This document shows positions 23,449 through 33,084 of a stretch of DNA of 64,000 nt, piece after piece. Position 1 is the first letter of the stretch. Every line of letters begins with the position of its first letter. The notes beneath the pieces are model-generated. The model saw only the letters and a program-made list of their open reading frames with translations, had not been told where the DNA came from and did no database searches. Both the position numbers and the translations under genes were made by a program. Source of the stretch: Carettochelys insculpta (lineage: Eukaryota; Chordata; Testudines; Carettochelyidae); NCBI RefSeq assembly GCF_033958435.1, contig NC_134138.1, positions 30,906,598 through 30,970,597 on the forward strand, given 5' to 3'.

Positions 23449-23804
23449 AGCTATGCCTACTTGACAACCCTATTTCAAAATAAGATATTCTGAAATGGCT
23501 GTTTTAAAGTTTATTTTGAAATAACACAACCACACAGAAAATGCATTTTGAAATTGCACCTAGCTATTTCAAAATAGCATTTCTAGGTCCATAGCATTAT
23601 TTCAAAATAGGGCCATTGGAGCTTATTATAGCCTGTTTTGAAATAGGCATTATTTCTCATGAAATTTGGTGTACCGGAATCAAAATAACGCACCTGCTAT
23701 TTCAAATTTATTTTGAAATAGCATGTGCATCATTTAGACACTGCCATATTTATATCAAAATAACTGCTGTTATTTTGAGATAACTTGACCAGGTGGGTAT
23801 AGCC
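23449..23804. mobile_element. Harbinger-type MITE, 356 bp, TAA target duplication
   Basis: TAA at 23446-23448 and at 23805-23807 flank inverted ends AGCTATGCCTACTTG and CAGGTGGGTATAGCC. The interior consists of repeated TATTTCAAAATA and TTATTTTGAAATA motifs that pair in many hairpins. Nonautonomous. Confidence 0.88.
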
Positions 23805-23807
23805 TAA

Positions 23808-24290
23808 GAGAAAAAAACTAGAACTGGAAACACAGAGGAATAGCAAATAAATTATAAATTATAGGCAGGACCCTATAAAAATATACAAAAATAGGCTCAG
23901 CTTTACTCTTTCCTTCTCCCAGACTATCTGCCAAGAACTGTCGATGCTATTCCTCTATCACGTCAACAGCAAAATCCACAGCCTGGCTGAAGAATGACTG
24001 AATTGTCAAGATAAACACTCATCCTTTCAGCATGTTCACCAGATGTGCCTGAAACTCTGCTTCCACTCCAAGCAAAGATTTCTCCTATATCTTCGAATCA
24101 TCTTTCCTTTTGCCTAAAGGAAAACTTCTAGAATGTGAATCTGGTGCATTTTCTTGCCAACAAGCATGTGGCTAGCACAACATTTTTGACATATTTCTCT
24201 TAAACTTATCATAAGCCAAAACCATGAATTACTTTTCTGTCATGCAAAACCAAACTAAGACAAACTGAAAACACTGAGCATCCAAAGTAA
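23808..24290. other. No gene seen
   Basis: Unique-looking sequence between two TAA-flanked MITEs. Confidence 0.45.
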
Positions 24291-24517
24291 GGCAATGTCT
24301 ACACAAGGCTAAGAAAGTCAACTGCAGATACGCAAATTTAGCTATGGTAATTGTGTAGCTAAAATCAACATATCTGCACTTGGCTAACACAGTGTCTCGT
24401 GAGGAGTACAGGCATCCACTGCAGCCCCTGAGAGGTCAATTTGGTGTGTCTCTACTAGACGTGAAATAAAACCCTGCTGACCTCTGAGTGGGTCAATCTT
24501 CTGAGATAGTGTAGACA
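24291..24517. mobile_element. GTCTACAC-family MITE with TAA flanks
   Basis: TAA (24288-24290) precedes GGCAATGTCTACACAAGG; the right end AGATAGTGTAGACAT is followed by a TAA at 24518-24520 in a slightly worn terminus. The internal segment GCTATGGTAATTGTGTAGCT pairs with itself and is shared with the 19560-19866 copy. Confidence 0.78.
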
Positions 24518-24520
24518 TAA

Positions 24521-25949
24521 ATTTGTTAGAATTGGCCCAAAACAGAAATATCTCCTGTTCTCCAAACTTGTAATTTGAAGGGGAGGCCCAGATGAAGTTC
24601 CTCAAATCTGAAATGTCTTTATGGGGTTTTGTTCTTAGTTTAGGATTAGGTCAAAAACAGGCAGAAATCTATCTTAGATTCTGGTACATAAGCGTAAAGA
24701 ATGTTTTGCCACCAGCTGATTTTGTGAGATTTTTTATTACTTTCAGCCAAAATCTCATGATCACTGAAACATGAGGTTTTTTGGTAGATGATGTAGAAAT
24801 TTAAAAATGATGTTGAGTCTGAAGATTGCATAATTTTTTCTTGAGCAAGGGTTGTGTTTCTTGATAGGTATCTGTATAGCACTCATCACAGTGGAGTCTG
24901 AATTAAATAAGAGAAATTCCAGAATGTATCCTATACAGAATCCCAGTAGTCATAGTTTGTAATGACAGAAAGAGGGGCCATCTTGTATATTAGAAGCACA
25001 AAGAGAAGAGTTAAGGATGAGTTTCCAATTTTAATTATATTTCTAAGCTCTAAATTTTATATGGAAATTAGATTAATCTTGTATTTAGTGTTAAACTTCC
25101 ACATTAAAGTTTATAATTGACTCTGAAAACATTTAAATCATGAAACTGTGTTATACTATTATATTATTTCTAATTAAAATATAACTGCTTCTATTCTAAT
25201 TTATTTTACTAAATAGTACAAGTCTCAAGATTTATTTCATTGTATTGTAGATCTTACATTTATAGTTTGCTGGTAATACATGTGTTTTTTTAGGAAGCTG
25301 TCTGCTTTTTGTAAAAATTGTGAAATGCTTAGACTACCCTAAGACTTGTGGTGTAATAAAACATATGCTCAATGAGATGGTAAAAGCTTCTTAATATCAT
25401 ATATTTCCAAGCATACAAAAATACGAAAGCTTTGAAATCTCCTGTAACTGCAGAAATATGTGAGAAGTACAGTGAGCTACTCGCCAAAGATTTGGATGCT
25501 GATAAATAAACCCGTCATGATTTTGTGAGTTCATTGTCATTCACCCATTAAGTTGAACCACTGGGAAATTCAAACTGCTCAGGAGCACAGGAGGTAGTGG
25601 AACTGCAAGGTTTATTTGGTCACGTTCAGAATGAGATCATGCAATATGACCTCACTCCGAACGTGATTATTTTTGGTTTGGGTGTGACTCGAGACATGAA
25701 TGTCAGGAAGACAGAAAAAAGAAAGGGTTGAGAAGCATGAACTGGGAATTTGAGAGTAGAAACATAGCAAGACTAAATTCTCAACCTGACTGGTTGTCTA
25801 TTGGTATCCACTAAATATATTTCTGACCCAAAGGAGAGTCTAAAAAGACTTCTAAAGAGTCCTGTATTATACCATTATGGTACACGACAATGATGAGAAA
25901 TACACCACTGAAAGGATGGGAATAATTTTGTGAATAAGTGCAGCATTTA
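24521..25949. other. 1.4 kb without recognised gene
   Basis: Very AT-rich, especially 25020-25330. It contains a strong hairpin, listed separately, and no recognised transposon or exon. Confidence 0.45.
25620..25666. repeat. 21-bp-arm hairpin
   Basis: Left arm 25620-25640 (TCACGTTCAGAATGAGATCA + T), loop GCAAT, right arm 25646-25666 (ATGACCTCACTCCGAACGTG + A). 18 of 21 arm positions pair by Watson-Crick rules. It could be the core of a decayed MITE or a structured RNA or DNA element. It contains two CG sites in otherwise CG-poor DNA. Confidence 0.7.
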
Positions 25950-25950
25950 A

Positions 25951-26100
25951 GGGCTTGTCTATATGTGGATTTGTTCTTGATTTTACTGTTCCTGATTAAC
26001 TACATGTGTGGATGGGCACTCTTGTTCTGGTTCATGTGATTTAACTAAAATACGTCAAATTCTGGAAAACAAGTACCATGTTCTCATATAACTTAACCCA
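25951..26100. mobile_element. Possible DNA-transposon end fragment (GGGCTTGTCTA type)
   Basis: GGGCTTGTCTATATGTGGAT and later GATTAACTACATGTGTGGAT resemble the 5' end of a turtle DNA element with GGGCTTGTCTACAC termini. A matching inverted end (ACAAGCCCTAG) lies at 27112-27122, but whether the two belong together is unclear. Confidence 0.35.
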
Positions 26101-26769
26101 TGAGAGCAGATGAAAAGAGGGTAGGTGCTTCTTACATTTTAGGGGATAATTATTGTGAAAATGAGATTACCTCAATGTACTGGACCCTGTGATGAAGTCT
26201 GAAGGCTACATTTGACTATCCTCACCTGACAGCAGGAGATTGGCAGGTAGGGATGTGTTTGGGATACAGTGCAGGTGTCATAGAGCTAAGTAAGATGGAA
26301 TTTGTTGTTGTTATAATTAAGCCTTAATGGACAAACCCATCTGTAACAAGACTAATATTGACCAGATGTCAGTTGATGGCTGAAAACTGCACCCCCCGAA
26401 GTAATAGGACTTACTGACTTGCACTGTCTAGTATTTGGAAATTGTCCTGGCACGGCCAGCCTGGTCAGACATATTAGATTTAATTAAGACTAAACCTGTG
26501 GAGATTTTTGGTATTTTCCATTCCAAAAAGCGCTGTAGGGACTGAACCCTGATACACAAAGGAAATTACAGCACATTATAGTCTCTGTTATGACTACTTT
26601 GTTTAGGAGTGCTGGTGAGGAAGCGTGCTTACGTGTTCCATTTGTCACATGCCCCATTAGTGGCTGGTTCACCCAAAGGAGATCTGTCTGTTCAGAAACT
26701 TATAAGGCTCCTCACATGATAATAACTGAACATCTTATAATCTTTAATATGTTTGTCTTTGAAGCATCC
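26101..26769. other. No gene seen
   Basis: Unique-looking; nothing recognised. Confidence 0.4.
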
Positions 26770-26935
26770 TTCTGAGGTAGGGAAGTACCATCATTCCCAC
26801 TACAGATGGGGAACTGAGGCCTAGATCAACAAAGGTATTTAGACTCTTAACATTCCGTAAAATCAATGTCAGTTAGAAGTTAGGAACCTAAATACTTTTG
26901 TGGATCTGGGTTGGACAGAGAGTTCCAGAGCCTCA
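26770..26935 (+). mobile_element. Ancient MIR/L3-like repeat
   Basis: GAGGTAGGGAAGTACCATCA and CACTACAGATGGGGAACTGA are the familiar MIR-type core (cccattttacagatggggaa). The next part (AGGTATTTAGACTCTTAACA ... TTAGGAACCTAAATAC) forms an imperfect inverted repeat seen in many reptile copies. Confidence 0.6.
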
Positions 26936-26999
26936 TAGGTATTTATGTTCATCCTAGTTCATTTCCAAAGTGAAATAAAATAAACTGAATCAAGGCCAC

Positions 27000-27122
27000 T
27001 TTAATTCTGAATAAGTGTTCATATAGGGATTTAAGGTGGTTTATTTAACTAATCCACTTCAGATTTACCCCTTTAGTTAATTTGGATTAATTGTCCTGTG
27101 TGTCACCTTACCAACAAGCCCT
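27000..27122. mobile_element. Possible DNA-transposon end fragment
   Basis: Sequence ending in CAACAAGCCCTAG with AATCCACTTCAGATTTACCC and TTTAGTTAATTTGGATTAAT, resembling the right end of a GGGCTTGTCTACAC element. Degraded. Confidence 0.35.
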
Positions 27123-28258
27123 AGATGAAATAAGTGGCTTTGGTACCAGCTCGGTACACTTCAGAGGATAAATGCATTACAGACATGCAACTACATACCC
27201 TCTCCCTTCCCCATGCTCCACTTCTGTGGGGAAAACAGAGATTATAAAGATGTAGCTAATGCCACACCTCAGTGCTCAGGGAGTACTGTACCTTTTTTAG
27301 ACAAGAAGTCTTCCCTCAACGTAGATCGAGGTTGCAGGGCTTTTTCCTTCTTGCACTCCACTTTTTGGCAGAAATCACGATTGGGCCCTAAGTTGTTTTT
27401 AACCTGCTGCGATTGTGTGTGATGTTACCTTTAGGTAGCCTTGAGCATTATTGAAATAGGCGCATTTGTGAATGATAAATAAAAGCATTTCTTCTGTCTT
27501 AGTGGCTCTCATAATTGCCTACTGAGAATCGTGTAGGGGAATGAAGGGAACTGAGGGCAACATCTGCACAGAGCTCTCTGTTCTCTGCTGTGAAACAGAC
27601 AGAAATCTTTTATTTCAGACATCAGTCGCAAGAGATTTCTATGATTCCTCCAAAGCCACATAACCTCATAAACTATTGACATTAACACAAATCAGTTCAA
27701 TTAATACAGATAGGTTTGCTACTCTTGGCAAACTATCATCCAAGAAGAGATTTCATTGACCTGTTTTGTGATGATCCTTAGCTCTTCTTTCCCTGGGAAG
27801 TTTCCTTGTCACTTATGAAAGATGTTATGCTTACACTAAACAGTAATTAGTTAAGTTTCATTAGTTTAATAATAGCACGCAACAGATGTGTCTGCATAGC
27901 TTTTTAGCCTTCTTTCTTGTTTTCACCTTGTTGTTTTAATTGGTTTGGATTATTTTTAACTAGAGTCCATCAATGGGACTCCTTCGGTGAGTAAATACAT
28001 GAGGAGGGGGACAATGTGTATATCCCTTTTTGAACAGCTAAGGAGGTGGGCAGCTGACTTCTGCAGGTGCTGGAGTTTTGAAAACTGTGCTTGGGGAAGT
28101 GCCACAGTACAACCAGGAGGGAAGAAGATAGGCGTTAACAGGGTTAACCCAGGTCGGTTTCTAGACCAGTAGGAGAAACAGGCAGAACAATAATCTTGGT
28201 CAAGCAATAAGATGAACCTACGTTATGGACGAACTTTAAGCAAGTGTGATGTGACTAA
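27123..28258. other. 1.1 kb without recognised gene
   Basis: Unique-looking sequence; no exon or repeat recognised. Confidence 0.45.
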
Positions 28259-28640
28259 GGCTACATCTACACTATGAGATAAATTTGAATTTATTAAAAT
28301 TGATTTTATAACATTTAGTTTTATAAATTTGAATTCGAGTATCCTCACCCTCCCCCAGATTCCCCACTAATTTGACTTACTGCAGCCACAATCAATTGCC
28401 AAATGCTGACTGTTGCAGCAGTGCATTGTGGGAACCTATCCTACAGTTCCCTCAGCCCCATAGCATTCTGGGTATTTTCACAGGTGCAGCATGGAAAAAA
28501 TACCCTGCAAATAGTTGTGGGTATGTGAGGTCATCTTCCTACATGGTATTGCCTTCATTCCCCTCCCATGGAAAGCAAATGGCCATTTTTCCAGGAGGAA
28601 GGAAGGGAAAGCAGGGCATAACATTGCAAAGATTACCAAA
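28259..28640 (+). mobile_element. Left end of a DNA transposon with TAA flank
   Basis: TAA (28256-28258) precedes GGCTACATCTACACTATGAG, a GTCTACAC-type terminus. The next bases (ATAAATTTGAATTTATTAAA) are shared by a known class of turtle element. A GCATTGTGGGAACC...GCATTCTGGGT block follows. No matching right end was found; a SINE lies immediately downstream. Confidence 0.65.
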
Positions 28641-28688
28641 TTAACTGAAATCTCTTTCTTCTATATGTGAACTGCTTTTTCTAACTGG

Positions 28689-28899
28689 AAGGAAGGACAG
28701 CTCAATGATTTGAGCATTGGCCTCCTAAACCTTGGGCTGTGAGCTCAATTTTTGAGGGAGCCACATATGAATCAGGGCAAATAGCTTTTTAAAAAAATCT
28801 CTCCACAATGGTGGTAGCTCTTATTCTGAGTGCAGGGGAGTGGACTCAATGATTTTGTTTTGTTTAATCTCTCAAGGTCCCTTGCAGTTCTATGACACA
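28689..28899 (+). mobile_element. Cry-type tRNA-derived SINE
   Basis: tRNA-like head with a degraded A box (AGCTCAATGATTTGAGCAT) and B-box region (GCTGTGAGCTCAATTTTTGA), middle GGGAGCCACATATGAATCAG, and CR1-like tail (AGTGGACTCAATGATTTTGT ... GGTCCCTTGCAGTTCTATGA). Same order as 45193-45421 and, in reverse, 21399-21545. Confidence 0.85.
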
Positions 28900-29143
28900 G
28901 GTATAGCTCTATTAAAAAGTGCTACATTGCCTTCCAAAAATATGATGCCAGTGAAATCTCTTACTCTGAACTTATCACGGAAATAGGAATCTCAACTGGC
29001 CCTCCACCCACACTGTTCCCTGTATTTTTTCCTGGTGGGTGAAACCATGAAGAAAGATGATAGAAAGGGTTAGGAAAAAGGATTTTATAATTGTAATATC
29101 AAAGATTTTGCAAAAAGCAGCAGGTGTCTGCAATAGGCAACAA
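28900..29143. other. No gene seen
   Basis: Nothing recognised. Confidence 0.4.
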
Positions 29144-29515
29144 GCCCTCAAAATATTTTTGATGTGTGTGGGGGGAGCGGGGGTGTGGTCTGTGGCTGCA
29201 GAGCTGGTTGCAATATTCCCCTGCCCCTGGAAACCTTAGCTGCTGGGGCAGACTTCCCCCTCCAATGACAGCAAGCCCCCAAATATATAGTGAGGGCAGG
29301 AGGGAGGTCTGGGGTCTGTGGCTGAAGAGGCAGTTGAAGGGGTCCCTGCAGAGTTTGCACATTTGACTTCAAAGCAGGTTACTACTCCATTCCCAGGAAT
29401 GGAGTAAGGACTTCAAAGTTGGGCTCCCTTACTTCAAAGTTAACGGAAAACATGTGTAAACTCTCTGCAGGCTACTCGAAGTAGCACCTAACTTGAAAGT
29501 TAACTTCCTAGTGCA
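29144..29515. repeat. Duplicated GC-rich unit followed by worn DNA-transposon end
   Basis: AAGCCCTCAAAATATTTTTG...GTGGTCTGTGGCTGCAGAG (29142-29205) recurs as AAGCCCCCAAATATATAGTG...GGGGTCTGTGGCTGAAGAG (29271-29331), about 129 bp apart. From 29372 to 29515 blocks such as ACTTCAAAGTTGGGCTCCCT, GGCTACTCGAAGTAGCACCT and GAAAGTTAACTTCCTAGTGC match the subterminal region of the TTCGAAGT transposon family (compare 1160-1260). This is probably one old element with an internal duplication. Confidence 0.5.
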
Positions 29516-29516
29516 G

Positions 29517-29875
29517 ACTCACACACAATGTACTTAATCTGCGGAACTCATCACTAGAAGATTTTGCAGAGGCCAAAAGCACAAGTGGATTTAATATAGA
29601 ATTAGATACGTTCCAAGTGGATAGATCCATTTATGGGTATTAGCTAAGATGGTCAGGGATACAACCCCTTGCTCTGGTGTTCCTAAATTCTGATTTTGAG
29701 CTGCTGGAACTGGATAACAGAGGATGCCTCACCTGATAACTACCCTGTTCTCTTCATCCATTTGAATTATCTGGAACTGGTCACTGTCAGAAGACAGCAT
29801 ATTGGGATAGGTAGACTATTGGCCAGACCCAGTATGGCCATTTTGAAGCTCTTACTTTGACAGATACATAATGAG
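29517..29875 (+). mobile_element. CR1 LINE 3' end
   Basis: Plus-strand CR1 tail of the TTCTTATG type: GGAACTCATCACTAGAAGAT (coding end), GGTCAGGGATACAACCCCTT, then CTGGAACTGGTCACTGTCAG, AGACAGCATATTGGGATAGG and GACCCAGTATGGCCATTTTG. The terminal octamers are lost. Noncoding apart from the last few codons of the former ORF. Confidence 0.85.
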
Positions 29876-30685
29876 AAAATGTTGGTCTTAAAGTATTGCT
29901 ACGTACTGCTTAGCCAGCCCTGATTTGCAGTCATTATTTGTTTCCAGAACTGACCTAATGAACTCTCTGGCACTTGCATAATAGCTAATTAGATTAAAAT
30001 GATAAATGGGATTGTTTCTTAAATTTTTAATTAAAAAGCTACAAATATCATTATTTTTGCAGCCATGACAAAATATGGCAAAAGACTTTACATTTCCAAC
30101 TTCACATTTACATTTCACGGTCTTGATGGAATAATTAATGTTGAAAATAAAACTTCCATTAGGGGAAAGGGGATACTGCAAAACTGCATTATTAGTCCTG
30201 TAACATAAACAGAACACTTGGTTGTTATAGTGATGAAATAATGTTTTTGTGGGGTGATATTCAAGGAGATGAATCAATAATTTGATTCTGTCAGTAACCA
30301 GTCCAGGCAGGGTTTAGATTTTTTTTTTAAGTTCAGTTTTACTACTCTTGGCAATGATAATGTAATGATTTCTGTATTTCTCTTGCAGTTTAATGTCTGA
30401 TAAAATTAGAGCTCAAAAGATCTTAAAATCATATTAAATTATTTTCTTGCTTTCTGCTATACTTCCTGGCATAGCCAAAATTTTTACACTCTGGCCATTT
30501 ATTTTTAGAAGCAGCAGATAATTCCATGCCATTCCCATGCCTTATATAGGCTGTGATTCCAGTTGATGAAGACATAGAGTGGGTTGAAGGCTGTTGATCA
30601 TTTCAGAGTGTCAATTTTAGAATGCAGAATTCTGAACATTTTGTCTGGAGTTAGTCAAAATACAGCTGGCAAATGAACAGAGCTC
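29876..30685. other. Unique sequence, possibly a conserved noncoding stretch
   Basis: 29880-30260 is repeat-free, with several TAATTA-type sites (AGCTAATTAGATTAAAATGA, TTTTTAATTAAAAAGC). The 129-codon minus frame here has no recognised domain. Conservation cannot be judged from one sequence. Confidence 0.35.
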
Positions 30686-31553
30686 TGTAGCCAGACAGAA
30701 TTCCCCCCTGCTCTACTCCATCTTGCCCCTCTTAGGTGCTTCAGAGCACAAAGGAGCAAAAGGACACAGCCCAGTCTTGGAATGCCTGAGAGCACAGATG
30801 TGCTTATCTTAAGCACAGTCTTTCATGCCTCAGAGCACAGATGTACTGCCTCATCATGACCCTGAACGTACTGAAACCAGACAACAAAAGACAAATGGGC
30901 TAGCAGACAACCAGGGCCTCAGGCTGCCCTTGGCTAGTACTGGTGATTGATACACCTACACATTGTCCCGGGAGAGGAATCTCCCACCCATAAGAAAAGA
31001 ATGTCTAAATTATCTCCACCTCTCAGGTGTGAATTAAGCCCTTGAAACTCCCTGTGAGAACTAGCGTCATGAGACAATCTAACACAATTGGCATCTTTAG
31101 AGATAAGGAAGAGTGTACGTGACCCAAGGGGTATAAAGAAGGGTCTGGCAGCTCCCTCTAATTGAGCTCCAATTACCTATACCTGCTGGTCAGGAAGGTC
31201 TTTGCCTCCTGAGGTCCCAGGGGATGCCCTCCTCATACTTCTTCTTCCAAAGGGATTGAGTGACAGACACTGGCCACACCAAGCCAAGCCGGGTAACGCA
31301 GGGGTGAGAATAAGACCTGCTGTGTGTTTTGCTTTTGTGCACATTTAATAATACTTCTATGAATTAAAGTACTTTTGTTGTATGGTAGCTGCTTGTAACT
31401 TAAGAAGTAAAATATAAGCCTTGTAACAATAAAAGTTAAGCTTTTCCTTATCAATTAAATAGTAACTGTTTAAGTTTTAACCTGACTCCTCCTGTTACTG
31501 TGCAAACCGAACACAAATAAAAGAACCCAGCCATTTTTTTGACTGTATTAGCA
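30686..31553 (+). mobile_element. Probable endogenous retrovirus LTR
   Basis: A stretch of about 870 bases bounded by TG (TGTAGCCAGAC at 30686) and CA (31552-31553), with features in LTR order. A TATAAA lies at 31132-31137 in GGGGTATAAAGAAGGG. AATAAA signals lie at 31428-31433 and 31516-31521. Retrovirus LTRs place U3, R and U5 in this way, and leader-like sequence follows. No second LTR and no gag, pol or env sequence was recognised in the window, so it is partial or a relic. The boundaries are tentative because no flanking target duplication was confirmed. Confidence 0.5.
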
Positions 31554-31850
31554 TGGTCGTTGGTGAGGCGTGCTGAGAACTGAGCGCTGAGTTGTGCCAC
31601 CTCCACAGGGCAAGCTCTTGGGGCACCCGTCAGCCTCCCTGGCTGCCCACTGTGAAGGGACTTTCATCCCAGCAGTTAAAGACTCGGATGGTAAAACCTT
31701 GGGGCATCCATCAACCACCCCAACTGCCTGCTGCAAAGGGACTGTCTGTTCTAGCAGTTAGAGACTTGGATGAAATAAGGGCACACGTGGTACCTCACCC
31801 CCGGCCATCAGCTAACAAGCTTGTTGGAAGAAATGCAGCACCATATACCC
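31554..31850 (+). repeat. Retroviral-leader-like segment with a tandem pair of about 80-bp units
   Basis: Starts TGGTCGTTGGTGAGGCG, where a primer-binding site would be expected directly after an LTR ending in CA; I cannot name the tRNA. Units at about 31612-31692 and 31695-31772 align: CTTGGGGCACCCGTCAGCCT / CTTGGGGCATCCATCAACCA, then GAAGGGACTTTCATCCCAGC / AAAGGGACTGTCTGTTCTAG, AGTTAAAGACTCGGATGG / AGTTAGAGACTTGGATGA. No protein is recognised in its frames. Confidence 0.5.
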
Positions 31851-32415
31851 ATGGAATGGAAAATAATCCCTGAAGTACAATCCCTCATCCAGCTCTCCAT
31901 TACACAAGATTGGTGTGCTCATGTTGCATCGTCAATTCTCAGTGCCCAGCAGCTCTTCAGGCCAATGAAAAGGCAAAGTCTGTCCTTTTACCACCCTTTT
32001 GGAGTAGGTTTCTCCCCCTGGAAGTAAGAAAGCAATCTCAGGGCCTCATAAAGCACAGGGATTACTTTTCCGTGTCTAGTTTCTGTGCAGGATGTGCAAC
32101 GAGAGCAAAACTATCCATAGCATTTCATTCACTCTCTCCCCCAACATTCTGAATTCCCTGTTGGGTCCTGCTCAGGTTCCTGACTTAACTTGTCTGCCAA
32201 GACAATAGGCAGGGCAATTATATCTCCGCAGTGGCTTTATTGTGGCTAATCAACATACAAAATGTTTTAATGGCCAACTAAATGTGGTTTTTTAATACCT
32301 GCTCCACTTTCAAAAAGGAGGGAAATTCCCTTTAGGCTTGTTGTAGACCGTTCTCAGGGAATGAAGTCTATGTTGCTTTGTCATGCCCTAAAAGGTCTGT
32401 CACGGTAAACACAAG
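31851..32415. other. No gene seen
   Basis: Follows the LTR/leader-like segment. I could not recognise gag or other retroviral protein in any frame. Confidence 0.4.
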
Positions 32416-32807
32416 GGCTGTGTCTACACTGGTTTATTTGACAAAACTTATGGAGTGTACACACTAAAAATGCGTTCTGCCAACATACAAACTCAGCACT
32501 TTTGTTGACAGCATTCTGCCTTTCCCCCATGAGACAGAATGGTTTTCTTGACAGAATCTGTGGACAAAAAAGCTGTGTAGACACTCCAGGGGGCCCTCTG
32601 TTGACACACAGGGCTTACAGGTCACTGGGCAGCCCTATCTGCTGTGCTTCCGGTTGGCTGATCTATCAAGAAAGCGGCCAGGCAGTCTGGCCACTCTCTG
32701 TCAACAGAAGAGATCAACAGAGTTATCCACTTTTGTGTGTGGCCACAATCTGTCAACAGAAGTTTTGTCAGAAGATCTCTACATCTCACTCTAGTGTAGA
32801 TGTAGCC
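32416..32807. mobile_element. GTCTACAC-family MITE, 392 bp
   Basis: Inverted ends GGCTGTGTCTACACTGG and CTAGTGTAGATGTAGCC. Internal TTTTGTTGACAGCATTCTGC, CTTGACAGAATCTGTGGACA and CAATCTGTCAACAGAAGTTT repeat a TGTCAACAGA motif in both orientations. The same family occurs at 34454-34864 and, badly worn, at 38715-39098. Noncoding. Confidence 0.85.
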
Positions 32808-32850
32808 AGGATGACCCCAGTTAAGGACTAACTCACATTTACCCTATGAA

Positions 32851-33010
32851 TAGTAACAGAGAGATAGTCATGTTAGTCTATAGACTTCAAACCAAAAAAG
32901 CAGTCCAGTAGAACCTTAAAGACTAACAAAATTATTTATTAGGTGGTGAGCTTTGAAGTGGGTCTGTCCCACAAAAGCTCACCACCTAATAAATTATTTT
33001 ATTAGTCTTT
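32851..33010 (-). mobile_element. Fold-back Penelope-like retroposon fragment, copy 1
   Basis: Flanked by near-identical 10-bp direct repeats ACCCTATGAA (32841-32850) and ACCCTATAAA (33011-33020). The 3' end (TAGTAACAGAGAGATAGTCA, read in reverse) is at the left. Inside are inverted arms of about 37 bases: AAAGACTAACAAAATTATTT (from 32917) mirrored by the sequence ending TAATAAATTATTTTATTAGT at 33008. Between the arms lies GAAGTGGGTCTGTCCCAC. Classification as Penelope-like is inferred from the shared tail (AAGCTCA..ACCTAATAAATT...TTAGTCTTTAAAGTGCTAC) and the inverted arrangement. Confidence 0.75.
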
Positions 33011-33084
33011 ACCCTATAAATGTATAATGATAATTTAAACCTTGCATTATATTTAAATTAGAATACCAATACAGGTATATATAT

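Noticed and set aside
25951..27122. One single 1.17-kb transposon between the GGGCTTGTCTA and ACAAGCCC motifs
   Set aside because: The ends match only loosely and unrelated sequence, including a MIR-like repeat, lies between; I list them as separate fragments instead.
28259..29515. One large DNA transposon from the TAA-flanked left end to the TTCGAAGT-like right end, with a SINE inside
   Set aside because: The two termini do not pair convincingly and no TAA follows the right end, so the parts are kept apart.
29888..30277. 129-codon minus frame in unique DNA
   Set aside because: No domain, no splice pattern and AT-driven composition; kept only as part of a possible conserved noncoding stretch.
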